64,000 nt of DNA from positions 434,001 through 498,000 of the forward strand of contig NZ_WTYT01000001.1 of the NCBI RefSeq assembly GCF_009827595.1. The letters are read 5' to 3'. Origin of the DNA: Altericroceibacterium endophyticum. GTDB taxonomy: Bacteria > Pseudomonadota > Alphaproteobacteria > Sphingomonadales > Sphingomonadaceae. The position numbers and the translations under genes were made by a program. The notes below the pieces were generated by a model. The model had not been told where the DNA came from and searched no databases. It saw only the letters and a list, made by a program, of their open reading frames with translations. The first letter of the stretch is position 1; each line of letters opens with the position of its first letter. Shown piece after piece: positions 16,702-25,297 of this stretch.

Positions 16702-17712
16702 ATGGAGGAAGCCGGATTGAAAAAAGGCGGCTCACCAATGCCGGTCGATCTGGCGGACCGACAGGCTGCCTTCGACACCCATATCTATTCGCCCGCCCAC
16801 CTGATTGCGCGCGCTGATCAAGTGGTGAATGCAGGCTATCTGGAACGATGCCGCGCGCACGGGTTAGAGCTGACAGTGCCGCAATTGCTGTATCTGTGTG
16901 CCGTGGCTACTAACCCCGGCGGCCATCAGGCCGCGGCAGCACGCATGATTGGCATGGACACGCCGACCGGGGCCTTTGTGATCTCCGCCCTGGAGCGGAA
17001 AGGTCTGGTCGAGCGGCAGCCATGTGCAACCGACAAGCGGCGCAAGACGATCTACTGTACTCCCAAGGGGGAAACCGCTCGGGTCAGTGGCGTTGCCCTG
17101 TTTTCCGCGTCCACGCGCGATTTCCTGGAGCCTGCGACTGCTGCGGATCGCCGTGAACTCCAGCGCATCTTTGAGAAGATTGCCGCACATGACGAGGCCA
17201 ATCCGCCTCCCTTGCGCGACGCATCCGGGAAGCCGGTTACCGTCCCAGATTACCTGCCGGCAGAGGTTCTGCCCGGTTACCTGCTTGGCCGCTCCCTGCA
17301 GCTAGCGGCCGCGCTTGTCGCCCCCGCACTTGCTCCGTTTGACCTGACTATTCGGCAATATGTGGTGCTGGCGATGCTGGGGATTACCGGGCCATGCAAC
17401 ATGACCTTGCTTACGCGGGTCATGGGCTCCGAACGGTCAGCGATGGCCATTGTCCTGCCAACACTTAAGAAGCGCAGACTGCTCAGCATCAATCGCGAAA
17501 CAGATCGTTCGCTGTCAATTGCGTTGACCGAAGGCGGGCATGCGCTGCTGTCGCGGGTAAGGCCGGTCGCCGAAGCGGCCAATCGCCATATTGCCTGCCA
17601 TCTCAACCAAAAAGAGAGAGAGCTTTTTACCCGGACAGTTGCCGGGATACTCAACCATCGTGGAGAACTCCTCAGATTCGAGGATGTCGCACAACCGCGA
17701 TCTGGCGCTTGA
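16702..17712 (+). CDS. MarR-type regulator with two tandem winged-helix domains
   Basis: A 336-residue protein made of two MarR-like domains. The first (about residues 35-140) has QLLYLCAVATNPGGHQAAAA, then MDTPTGAFVISALERKGLVE and the wing DKRRKTIYCTPKG. The second (about 190-320) has FDLTIRQYVVLAMLGI, then RVMGSERSAMAIVLPTLKKR and the wing ETDRSLSIALTEGG. Ordinary MarR proteins have about 150 residues and dimerise; here one chain carries both halves. The start is uncertain: ATG 16702 has no good site, while TTG 16717 lies 8 nt behind GGAGG and ATG 16738 is also possible. It is divergent from the Rieske operon and probably controls it. Confidence 0.82.
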   Translation: MEEAGLKKGGSPMPVDLADRQAAFDTHIYSPAHLIARADQVVNAGYLERCRAHGLELTVPQLLYLCAVATNPGGHQAAAARMIGMDTPTGAFVISALERKGLVERQPCATDKRRKTIYCTPKGETARVSGVALFSASTRDFLEPATAADRRELQRIFEKIAAHDEANPPPLRDASGKPVTVPDYLPAEVLPGYLLGRSLQLAAALVAPALAPFDLTIRQYVVLAMLGITGPCNMTLLTRVMGSERSAMAIVLPTLKKRRLLSINRETDRSLSIALTEGGHALLSRVRPVAEAANRHIACHLNQKERELFTRTVAGILNHRGELLRFEDVAQPRSGA

Positions 17713-18004
17713 CCGGTCCAGTTCGAGCATCAGAGAAAAAGGGAATGCGATGATCAAGAAGGATTGGCTGCCTTGACCTTGACCTTGACCTTGGCACTGG
17801 CGTCTGGCGCAAACTCAAACTGGACGGACCGAACGTCCGCTCTTGGGAACTAAGATTTGGGACCGCTACGTCTTCGATCAGGGCGCTTTGCGGACAGGCA
17901 GGAACTGGGCCGAAAGGTGACCGTCCGCTTTTGGGTGGCTAGAGGCACGAAGCTGCCAAATCGCGTTGGCATATGCGCGACCGAGAATACCATGGTTGAT
18001 TAGT
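17713..18004. other. Intergenic region between MarR and AraC genes
   Basis: About 290 bp with no supported gene. It holds the short CCTTGA tandem repeat; otherwise nothing was recognised. Confidence 0.5.
17771..17793. repeat. Hexanucleotide tandem repeat CCTTGA
   Basis: Three exact copies of CCTTGA plus a partial fourth (CCTTG) lie just downstream of the MarR gene. Such a repeat can change length by slippage, but it is not inside a supported coding frame. Confidence 0.8.
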
Positions 18005-18706
18005 TTACACTTCGCCGATGGACGAAGGTTGTGGACCATAGCCAGCCAGCATTGATTTCACATGTAGGTCGCGTTGCGGGAAGGGTATCGAAATGCTCTC
18101 CTCTCCGAAACGTCGCGCGATCTCGAAGCTCAGGTCCGAGGCGGTGGGCGGCGACATCTGCCAGCGAATGTCCCCGAGCGATCGCTTGACGCGCACCTTT
18201 GAGGCGGCACATGATGCGATGGCGATGCGGGGGAGACCATGCTGCTGCACAAAGGTCCGGCTGAAATGCTCGCGCGAGACCCCCGCCGCGCATGCCAGCG
18301 CCTGTATTGGAAGGGAGTCATTTTCGGGGCCGGTACCTTGCGTGCCAGGCCGCTCTGATCCGGCCAGCGAGGATTCTGACAAGGCCAGTGATTGCACCAA
18401 TGGCCGAAGCCTCGCGGCAGGAAGGCAGTGAGGATAGGAGCCCAGGTCAAGGGGCGCATAGACATTCAGGCAGCGCCCTTCGGCGCTTGCGCTATCGGTA
18501 AAGCGATGCGGCAGACCGGCAGGAAGGTAGAGGCATTCGCCCGCGGTCACCTCAACGATCCCGAAGCGGGTTTCCGCCCGGCGCTTCCCACTCTGAACCA
18601 GACAGAGCTGGGCATTCTCGTGAAAATGGTGGCGCAAATCCGGCAGAGCATTGCCTGCACATGAAGCCAGTTCGATCGCTCCGACCCGCCGGTCATTCCA
18701 CATCAC
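18005..18706 (-). pseudogene. AraC-family regulator with two frameshifts in the HTH domain
   Basis: The N-terminal cupin sensor domain is intact (LRHHFHENAQLCLVQSGKRR, then GECLYLPAGLPHRF), followed by the first AraC helix set (PIQALACAAGVSREHFSRTF). After VQQHGL the expected RIMCRLKGARQAIARGHSLA is found in another frame, and DLSFEIARRF is again in the first frame. Two compensating indels near 18245 and 18150 therefore scramble the second half of the DNA-binding domain. The open frame still spans 233 residues but should not bind DNA normally. The gene is convergent with the MarR gene. Confidence 0.75.
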
Positions 18707-18714
18707 AGACGTAC

Positions 18715-19592
18715 TCAGTTGGCTTGGCCGCGTGACACAGTCGCGCCAACACCGTCAATCCCCAGCACGATGCCGCCGAGGATCAGCACCATTCCGATGA
18801 TGACAGTGCCTCGCCCAATAGTAGGGCGGCGAGACCGGCGCCGAACAAAGGCATCAGTGTAATCATCGGGCCTGCGGGTGCCGCTCCGAGATTTTTCACA
18901 GCCGCGTTGTAGAGCACATAGGCAAAGAGCGACGGGATGCCTGCGCTGCCTGCCATTTCCGTGGCGGAGAGCGGCGCCATCGCTGCCGCGCCGATAGCAA
19001 ATGTCCCCGTCAGGAAACTGGCCGGGTGGCAATCGGGTCGAAGGCGCAACAGCGCTGTGTAAAGCGCCCAGCAGACCACCCCGCACAGCACGAGGAAATC
19101 TCCGAAATTGAGTGTCAGCCGCACCATTGCCGCAAGATTGCCGCGCCAGACGATGACCGCCACGCCCAGCATGGAGAGGGTCACGCCGACGATCTGCAAA
19201 GCCGACGCCCGGTCACCGACAAAGAGGCGATTGAACAGGAGGACGAGCGCCGGGATCGCCGCCTGAAGCAAAAGCCCGTTGCTGGCGGTGGTGAATTGCA
19301 GGCTCGAATAAATAATCGAATTGAACGCGGCCACGCCCGTGAGACCAAGCAGCAGGACCGCCTTCCAGTGCGACAGGAGCATTTGCCAATCGGTGCGCAA
19401 ATGCCGCCATGCAAAAGGCAGAAGGATCGCAAGCGCACCGCTCCACCGGACCAGCGCCAGGGTGAATGGCGGAATGACACCGCTCATTGCGCGCCCGACA
19501 ATGAAACTGCCTGACCAGAACAGGATCACGATCCAGAGCGTGGCGTAAGACCAGAGAGCCGTACCACTCGCCGGGGCTCGATTCATGTGCAT
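18715..19592 (-). pseudogene. EamA/DMT-family exporter, frameshifted near the C-terminus
   Basis: A drug/metabolite transporter with two EamA repeats: the N-terminal half is clear (WSYATLWIVILFWSGSFIVG, FTLALVRWSGALAILLPF) and the second half has YVLYNAAVKNLGAAPAGP and LMPLFGAGLAALLLGEAL. The main frame stops at 18783 after LSSSEWC. The expected last helix (VIIGMVLILGGIVLGI) is in another frame down to 18715, so one indel near 18800 removes it. The loop between helices 7 and 8 also looks shortened by roughly a dozen residues. Substrate unknown; members export amino acids and metabolites. It shares direction with the MocR gene upstream (15 bp gap). Confidence 0.75.
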
Positions 19593-19607
19593 CGCTAGCC
19601 CCGCATT

Positions 19608-21002
19608 TCAGACCAGACCGCGCGCGGCGCTGCCCCCGGCACTCGTCAGCATGGCAGCGATATCGCGAAGCGCCTGTTCGAGAGCATCGCGCGAGCGCAG
19701 GCCGCCAAGGCACAGACGAACCCCAGAGGGTGCAGTCTCATCGACAATCGGCCCGTCCGGCGGCGTCAGCGCGATGGAGGCGCGCAAGGCGCGGGCGCTC
19801 AGCCGTTCGGCATCGAGCATGGGCATCGGCATCCATACGTGGAGGCTGCGCCCCGCCCCCGGCACTGCCATCGCCTTGCTGAGGATCGACGACGCCAACT
19901 GCGTCCTCGCCTCGCTTTCGGTAATTACATCATCGGCGATCCTGTCGGCCGTTCCGTCCTGTTCCCACTGGCTGAAGACAAGACCGCCCAGCGATGGCGG
20001 GCTGTAGCCAAAGGCGCGAATGCCCAGCAGCAGTCGGTCGCGCACATACTCATCATCGGGCGGCAATAGGAAACCGAGCCGCAAGCCGGGCGCGACCGCC
20101 TTGGAAACGCCCGCGACCATCAACGTCCGTTCCGGCGCGAGATCCGCAAAGCAGTCCGGCGCACCGGCGTCGGCGAAGACGCGATAGGCATCGTCCTCGA
20201 CGATCATCAGATCATGGGCGCGCGCGACGTCGATGATGTCAGCGCGGCGCGCGGCATCGAGGGTGATCGTAGTCGGGTTTTGCAAGGTCGGGATTATGAC
20301 CAGCACCTTGGCGCCAGTCTCCCGGGCACAGCGGGAGAACGCTTCGGGATCGATGCCGCGTTCATCCATGGCAACGCCCTGCAGGCGATAACCCCCATGG
20401 TCAGCCAAGGTCCGGATGCCGGGATACGTCGCGGCTTCGCACAGGATCGTATCGCCGGGCCGCGCCAGCGCCGCGAAGGCGAGAGCAAGGCCATGCTGCC
20501 CACCATTGCACTGGATAACCCGATCCGCCGTCGCGCGCGTCACGCCATGACGGCGCTTCAGCCAGGATGCCCCGGCCTCGCGCATCGAGACCAAGCCTTC
20601 GGGCGGCGCATAGTTCACCGCTACGCCAAGATCCGCGCGCTGGCGCACGCGAGACAGCCCCTCCCCGATCCAGCGCTCGGCAGGATCGAGCGGCGGCACA
20701 TTATGCGCCATGTCGAGCGGGCCGGTGTCATGTGGCGCGGCATGCGGCCTTGCCCGGTCGGCGACGAAAGAACCCCGGCCTACATGGCTGGAAATAAACC
20801 CACGCCGCTCCGCCTCGACATAGGCCCGGCTGACCGTGCCGACACTCAGGGACAGGCGGTGCGCCAGATCGCGCTGCGGTGGCAAACGATCGCCGGGCAC
20901 AAGGCGGCCATCGCGCACATCGCCCTCCAGCGCGGTCACGAGACGCTCGTACACCGGCGCACTGCCCTTTGAGATATCCGGTTGCCAGTCTTTCATCGCC
21001 AT
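19608..21002 (-). CDS. MocR/PdxR-type regulator (GntR HTH plus aminotransferase fold)
   Basis: A 464-residue protein with an N-terminal GntR winged helix (LVPGDRLPPQRDLAHRLSLS, GTVSRAYVEAERRGFI) fused to a fold-type I aminotransferase domain. The PLP lysine lies in VAGVSKAVAPGLRLGF and the aspartate segment is IVEDDAYRVF. MocR proteins sense PLP or an amino-acid/PLP adduct and control vitamin B6, GABA, taurine or amino-acid export genes. It is divergent from a LysE-type exporter, with an inverted repeat in the gap that recurs at 25278. This makes it the likely local regulator of both (inference). Confidence 0.9.
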   Translation of the reverse strand: MAMKDWQPDISKGSAPVYERLVTALEGDVRDGRLVPGDRLPPQRDLAHRLSLSVGTVSRAYVEAERRGFISSHVGRGSFVADRARPHAAPHDTGPLDMAHNVPPLDPAERWIGEGLSRVRQRADLGVAVNYAPPEGLVSMREAGASWLKRRHGVTRATADRVIQCNGGQHGLALAFAALARPGDTILCEAATYPGIRTLADHGGYRLQGVAMDERGIDPEAFSRCARETGAKVLVIIPTLQNPTTITLDAARRADIIDVARAHDLMIVEDDAYRVFADAGAPDCFADLAPERTLMVAGVSKAVAPGLRLGFLLPPDDEYVRDRLLLGIRAFGYSPPSLGGLVFSQWEQDGTADRIADDVITESEARTQLASSILSKAMAVPGAGRSLHVWMPMPMLDAERLSARALRASIALTPPDGPIVDETAPSGVRLCLGGLRSRDALEQALRDIAAMLTSAGGSAARGLV

Positions 21003-21011
21003 TCCTACATT

Positions 21012-21031
21012 ATATTGAGCTGGTTCAATAT
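21012..21031. promoter_or_regulatory. Putative MocR operator between mocR and lysE-type genes
   Basis: ATATTGAGCTGGTTCAATAT has inverted arms ATATTGA and TCAATAT. The same pattern ATATTG-N3-TGGTTCAAT recurs at 25278-25297 in front of the cupin/dioxygenase operon. Confidence 0.6.
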
Positions 21032-21083
21032 CACATTTGACTCATAGTTCAATGATGGCCATCCAGCGCAGCAGGAGAACATC

Positions 21084-21677
21084 ATGGATACGAGTCTGCT
21101 TGCCCCGCTTGCGCTGTACAGTTTCGTCTGCACGGCCACGCCCGGCCCCAACAATATCATGCTTGCCTCTTCTGGGCTGGTTTTCGGATTCCGCCGGACC
21201 ATCCCGCACATCTTCGGGATTAGTTTCGGCTGCGCGCTTATGCTGGTGCTCAGCGGGCTGGGTCTGGGGGCGCTGTTCGAAGCATGGCCAGTTCTGCGCT
21301 GGGCGGTACGGATTTTCGGTGCCGTCTATCTCGGATGGCTCGCCGTGAAGCTGTGGCAATCAGAAGGCATCGAACGCCGCGAGGGCGCACATCCGCTGAC
21401 CTTCTTTCAGGCAGCTTCCTTCCAGTTCGTCAATCCCAAGGCCTGGGCGATTACCATGCCTGCCATCGCCAGCTTTACCGTGCCCGGCCGACCGCTCGCC
21501 CTGCAGCTCGGCGTTATCGTCGCAGCCTTTGTGCTGGTCGGCCTGCCTTCCATCGCAACCTGGGCGGCGATGGGCGCTGGGGCCCGCGAACTGCTCGAAA
21601 GCCGCAAGGGCATGATCGTCTTCGTGCGCGTGATGGCGGTTCTGACCGGGCTTACAGCCCTGCTATTTCTGATCTGA
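21084..21677 (+). CDS. LysE/RhtB-family amino-acid exporter
   Basis: A 197-residue inner-membrane protein with the RhtB/LysE pattern: TATPGPNNIMLASSGLVFGF in the first helix region, a LGWLAVKLWQS helix end, then FVNPKAWAITMPAIASF. About six hydrophobic helices are visible. The family exports amino acids and related compounds. It is divergent from the MocR gene across an 80-bp gap that contains the putative operator, and is followed after 11 bp by a small SnoaL-like gene. The exported compound is unknown. Confidence 0.88.
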   Translation: MDTSLLAPLALYSFVCTATPGPNNIMLASSGLVFGFRRTIPHIFGISFGCALMLVLSGLGLGALFEAWPVLRWAVRIFGAVYLGWLAVKLWQSEGIERREGAHPLTFFQAASFQFVNPKAWAITMPAIASFTVPGRPLALQLGVIVAAFVLVGLPSIATWAAMGAGARELLESRKGMIVFVRVMAVLTGLTALLFLI

Positions 21678-21688
21678 AGGACAACGCA

Positions 21689-22072
21689 ATGAACCGGGAA
21701 GAAATGGAGATGTTCGCGGCGAACTGGATCGCCAACTGGAACGCGCGCAATCTCGACGCCATTCTGGCGCATTTTGCTGAGGATGCACGCTTCATCACCC
21801 CATTGGCCGCGGAACTGACGGGTTCATCGATCATCGGGGGCAAGGCCAGTTTGCGCGCCTATTGGTCAAGGGCGCTGGAGGCTTCGTCTGAACTGCATTT
21901 TACCCTGATCGCTGCCGTCTGCGATATCGAACGCCAGGTGCTCGGCGTCCACTATGTGGCCCGGCGTAACGGTAAGGCCAGGCGGGCGCTCGAAACGATG
22001 CGCTTCGTGGACGACCGACAGGTCGAAGGCGAGAGCTTCTACAGCGCGCAGGAAACGTCGCCTGGTAACTGA
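21689..22072 (+). CDS. Nuclear transport factor 2 / SnoaL-like protein
   Basis: A 127-residue protein from an ATG 11 bp behind the exporter gene. MFAANWIANWNARNLDAILA, then FAEDARFITPLAAELTG and IGGKASLRAYWSRAL is the common pattern of NTF2-like SnoaL folds, a cone-shaped pocket used by isomerases, cyclases and binding proteins. No catalytic assignment can be made. The longer open frame upstream overlaps the exporter and is not used. Confidence 0.75.
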   Translation: MNREEMEMFAANWIANWNARNLDAILAHFAEDARFITPLAAELTGSSIIGGKASLRAYWSRALEASSELHFTLIAAVCDIERQVLGVHYVARRNGKARRALETMRFVDDRQVEGESFYSAQETSPGN

Positions 22073-22114
22073 TCCCAAATCTCCGTCACAACAGCGGTGA
22101 GCAAGAGGATAGAA

Positions 22115-22426
22115 ATGCAGGTTATCCGCGCCCGCGACTTCACCGGCAGATCAGCATGGGACGCACTGTCGATTGAGCGGATCGACGACGCGACGGTGCG
22201 GCTGCACTGGACCGACCAGCCCAACCGCTGGCACATCAACGATGGCCCGGAAGTCTTCGCTGTCCTCGACGGGCGTGTCGACATGCATGTCCGGACCGCT
22301 GGCGACGAACAGGTTCTGCATCTTGAAACAGGCGACATCTTCCACGCCTAGCCAGGCGACGAACATGTCGCCCGCCCCCTTGGCGAAGCGCGCATTCTGG
22401 TGATCGAGCAGGCCAGAAGCGATTGA
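22115..22426 (+). pseudogene. Small cupin protein, interrupted by a stop codon
   Basis: The gene starts with ATG at 22115 behind AAGAGGATAG and reads MQVIRARDFTGRSAWDALSI, then TVRLHWTDQPNRWHINDGPE, VFAVLDGRVDMHVR and LHLETGDIFHA, a small cupin. A TAG at 22349-22351 interrupts the frame, and the expected continuation (GDEHVARPLGEARILVIEQ) follows in the same frame to TGA at 22424. One nonsense change thus removes the last cupin strand. It follows the SnoaL-like gene by 42 bp. Confidence 0.75.
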
Positions 22427-22435
22427 GACGACGGA

Positions 22436-23053
22436 TCAGGCGGACGCAGCCGCCTCGACCAAAAAAGGCGCAATGACAGCCATCGCCCGTTCGACGTCCA
22501 TGTCCTTTCCGCCGACCGGCGCGACATAGTGGATCGCTTCGCGCGCCTGTTCCACCGAACCACCGCGCGCGATCATCCAGGCCGCGAGATAATGCGAGGC
22601 TAGGCAGCCGCCCGCTGTCGCGACATTGCCATGCGCCACGAACGGCGCGTCGATCACGTTCACGCCTGCCTCGATGACCCATGGCTTTGTCGTCAGGTCG
22701 GTGCAGGCAGGCAGATCGCCAATCAGCCCGAGCTTCGCCAGCAGCAGCGTGCCTGAGCACTGTGCACCGATCAGCTGGCGGTCGGGGTGGAGCCTAAGCT
22801 GCGCCAGCAGCGCGTCATCGCGAGCCACGTCGCGCGTGCGGATACCGCTGCCGATCAGAACGGCGTCTGCTTCTGCGGCGAATTCAAGCGGACGCTGACA
22901 GCGGATCGTGACGCCATTCAGCGATGCCACTTCGTCCGCAGGCGACGTGATCCAGGCATTCCAGCCCAGCAGCCTGAGGCGATTGAGGATCGTCGACGCG
23001 ATGAACGAATCCAGTTCGTTGCCCCCGTCGAAAGTCAGAACGGCTATCTGCAT
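22436..23053 (-). CDS. DJ-1/PfpI-family protein
   Basis: A 205-residue protein of the class I glutamine-amidotransferase-like superfamily, DJ-1/PfpI branch. QIAVLTFDGGNELDSF at the N-terminus and IGAQCSGTLLLAKLGL carry the nucleophile elbow with Cys99. A later AGGCLASHYLAAW helix completes the family pattern. Members include isonitrile hydratases, AraC-type sensor domains without HTH, glyoxalases and chaperones; the function here is undefined. It is the last gene of a minus-strand run from about 25.2 kb. Confidence 0.82.
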   Translation of the reverse strand: MQIAVLTFDGGNELDSFIASTILNRLRLLGWNAWITSPADEVASLNGVTIRCQRPLEFAAEADAVLIGSGIRTRDVARDDALLAQLRLHPDRQLIGAQCSGTLLLAKLGLIGDLPACTDLTTKPWVIEAGVNVIDAPFVAHGNVATAGGCLASHYLAAWMIARGGSVEQAREAIHYVAPVGGKDMDVERAMAVIAPFLVEAAASA

Positions 23054-23077
23054 ATCTCTCTCGATATGAAAATGGCG

Positions 23078-23714
23078 CTATCGCTGCGCCGGATGGAAGG
23101 CGATGCGTAGACCCAGCGCGATGAGCACGCCGCCGGTCAGGCCATCGAGCCAGCGCGCTACAGCCCCTCGCGCAAACCAGTGCCGCAGCGGACGGCTGCC
23201 AAGAATCAGAAGCGCGAACCAGACCATGCTGAGCGCGGCATGAAGCGCCGCCAGCAACAGCCTGAAGCCCAGCACCGATGCTCCCGCCGGAATGAACTGC
23301 GGCAGGAAGCTCACATAGAAGACACCCATCTTGGGATTGAGCAGATTGGTGAGCAGGCTCTTCATGAACCAGTTGCCCGATCGTGATGAAGCAGATGGCA
23401 ATGCCGGACTTGCTGCATCGGAGGGAGCACCCGATTTGAGTGCCGCACGAACCATGCCCAGCCCCAGCCATAGCAAATAGGCTGCGCCTGCATATTGCAG
23501 GATCGTGTTAAGCGTGCCTGACAGCGCGAGCAGCGCGCCAAGCCCCAGCGCCACCACCAGTCACGCCCGCGACCACGCCTGCCGCCGCTGCGAGAGCCTG
23601 ACGCGCCCCCTCAACGGCGAGCGTGCGCAGGACCAGTGCCATGTCGAGCCCGGGCGCGATGACGAGAAGCCCGGCGGCCAGCGTGAACCCGGCAAGCGCA
23701 GTCCAGATGGTCAT
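23078..23714 (-). pseudogene. Second LysE-family exporter, frameshifted
   Basis: The N-terminal part (TIWTALAGFTLAAGLLVIAP, GLDMALVLRTLAVEG) starts at 23714 behind AAGGGGC. Near 23555 the frame changes, and the remainder (LGLGALLALSGTLNTILQYA, YLLWLGLGMVRAAL, LLTNLLNPKMGVFYVSFLPQ) lies in the frame ending at 23078. Corrected, it is a full-length LysE/RhtB exporter of about 210 residues. It is the second exporter of this region. Confidence 0.8.
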
Positions 23715-23726
23715 GCCCCTTCCCTT

Positions 23727-24211
23727 CTATTTCAGCGCGGAAGGACTTGAGGATATCCCGGCCCTCTGGCCAACCGCCCAGATTGCTGATCGCGTTGATA
23801 TGGCCGAGCGGACCCAACGCGATCAGCCGCGAGCCCCACTGCCCGGCGCGCCGTTCGCTGTAATCGACCGTCGCGTAAGGATCGTTCTCGCTGGCGACAA
23901 TCAGGCTGGGAAACCGCAGGGGGCTGCTCCAGAACTTGCGCGAAAGACCGCGCTTCATCCGGAAACGCCTGTCCGCACGGGTCGGGCACGGCGACCAGCA
24001 GGCAGGCAAGGCTATGCGCGACCAGAATGGGCGAGCTGTCCAAGGACTTCACCGCCCGATCCAGCGCCTCGCACCAGTCGGCAAGTTCCGGTCGGTCCCA
24101 ATCGGACGGTGCGAAGCGGGTCATGTCGGGATCGGTCCGCTCCCAATGGCTTTGCCAATGGTCCGGTCCCGAACCGCCTATGCCGGGAAGCAACAGGACC
24201 GGGAGTGTCAT
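23727..24211 (-). pseudogene. RBBP9/YdeN-type alpha/beta hydrolase, frameshifted
   Basis: From ATG 24211 the protein reads MTLPVLLLPGIGGSGPDHWQ, then LADWCEALDRAVKSLDSSPI and LVAHSLACLLV, the nucleophile Ser in a short AHSLAC elbow. This is the RBBP9/YdeN serine hydrolase pattern. Near 23990 the frame is lost; LRFPSLIVASENDPYATVDY, then LGPLGHINAISNLGGWPEG (Asp and His of the triad) are in a second frame. The end, probably TAG at 23727, needs one more shift. The start overlaps the thioesterase gene by 4 nt. Confidence 0.75.
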
Positions 24212-24648
24212 GCGCTGACCACTTCCATGCGCATGAGTGTCTGCTGGCCGGAAGCGCACAGCACCTCCTCTCCCTCGCGCATTGCATGGACCTTGAGATC
24301 GCAGACCGTCAGGGCGCGGCCGGCGCGCAGCACCTCGCTCGTGGCCCGCAGGCGTTCCCCCGTCGCCGGGCGGATAAGATTGAGCTTGTATTCAACCGTC
24401 AGGACATCATCGCCATCGCCGAAGACCGAGTAGGCGGCATAGCCGCCCGCGACGTCGGCAATCGCACCAACCACGCCGCCATGAAGGAAGCCGTTCTGCT
24501 GGCAAAGATCAGCCCGGAACGGCAGATCGAGAACCACGCCAGCCATGGCAAGGTGGATCACCTCGGCCCCGATCAGCCCCATGAAGCTCTGACGCGAGAA
24601 GCTCTCGCGAACGCGTTCGAGCAGAAGCGGGTCATTGGCCCCGGTCAC
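24208..24648 (-). CDS. PaaI-type hotdog thioesterase
   Basis: A 146-residue hotdog-fold protein with the PaaI/YigI pattern: LCQQNGFLHGGVVGAIADVA (the HGG motif and catalytic Asp), then LTVEYKLNLIRPATGERLRA and CDLKVHAMREGEEVLCASG. Such enzymes hydrolyse acyl- or aryl-CoA thioesters. It overlaps both neighbours by 4 nt, which shows tight translational coupling with the DsbA-like gene before it and the hydrolase after it. Confidence 0.85.
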   Translation of the reverse strand: MTGANDPLLLERVRESFSRQSFMGLIGAEVIHLAMAGVVLDLPFRADLCQQNGFLHGGVVGAIADVAGGYAAYSVFGDGDDVLTVEYKLNLIRPATGERLRATSEVLRAGRALTVCDLKVHAMREGEEVLCASGQQTLMRMEVVSA

Positions 24649-25223
24649 GATTGTGCCCTCCGGGCGCCACCATAATCGAGAGCGCCGAGGCGTTGCGTCT
24701 CAGCCGTCTGGAACAGTTTGGGATCGGCCAGATAATCGCGCACCATGTCCAGCGTATCGAAGCCCCAGAACAGGTCCTCTCCGATCGCGAGAGTGGGAAC
24801 GCCAAACACGCCGCGCGCTATCGCTGTCTCGGTGTTGGCTCGGGGCCCGTCCTTTACGTCCGCGCTTGCGATCCTGGCCTTTCGCAAAAACCGCCTCGAA
24901 CACGGTATCTACAGCGTCCGTGCGGGCGTCGAGCGCAATCAGCAGCCGCAGGGCCTCGACCGCACTAAACGGAGCGTATCGGGAAAGCGCAGCGCGATAC
25001 CGTTCCTGTCAGCAAGCCATTGGCACATGCGATAGGTCTGCGCCCGTTAGGGCGGCACTTCCACCGGACCGATCGGGCCCCATTGATTGAGCAGCGCCCC
25101 CAGCAACACCGGGACCGGGCGTATCTCCAGTCCGAAATCGTCTTCACGCAGGCGCTTCCACATCACGAAGGCGAAGGGCGAGACGGGATCGAAATTGAAA
25201 TCGGCCAGGGTCTTCCTGCTCAT
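24645..25223 (-). pseudogene. DsbA-fold oxidoreductase (2-hydroxychromene-2-carboxylate isomerase-like), disrupted
   Basis: From ATG 25223 the frame reads MSRKTLADFNFDPVSPFAFV, then LEIRPVPVLLGALLNQWGPI and GPVEVPP before a TAA near 25049 in place of a lysine codon. The expected RAQTYRMCQWLADRNG follows in frame. The helical insert and the C-terminal thioredoxin half (ETAIARGVFGVPTLAIGEDL, then FWGFDTLDMVRDYL) are in other frames. The order is that of HCCA isomerase/DsbA-family proteins, which use glutathione. At least one nonsense change and one indel are present. It is the first gene of the minus-strand run and is divergent from the cupin gene. Confidence 0.75.
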
Positions 25224-25277
25224 CTGGTTGCTCCTTGGGCATCGTCATTGTATCATATTGTGAGTCCATCAAATCAA

Positions 25278-25297
25278 ATATTGTATTGGTTCAATCA
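25278..25297. promoter_or_regulatory. Second copy of the putative MocR operator
   Basis: ATATTGTATTGGTTCAATCA shares ATATTG-N3-TGGTTCAAT with the site at 21012. It ends at the A of the cupin start codon and lies in the divergent gap to the DsbA-like gene, where binding could affect both directions. Confidence 0.5.

Noticed and set aside
22097-22114. GTG start for the small cupin gene
   Set aside because: The ATG at 22115 has a well-placed AAGAGGA site and gives the usual family N-terminus.
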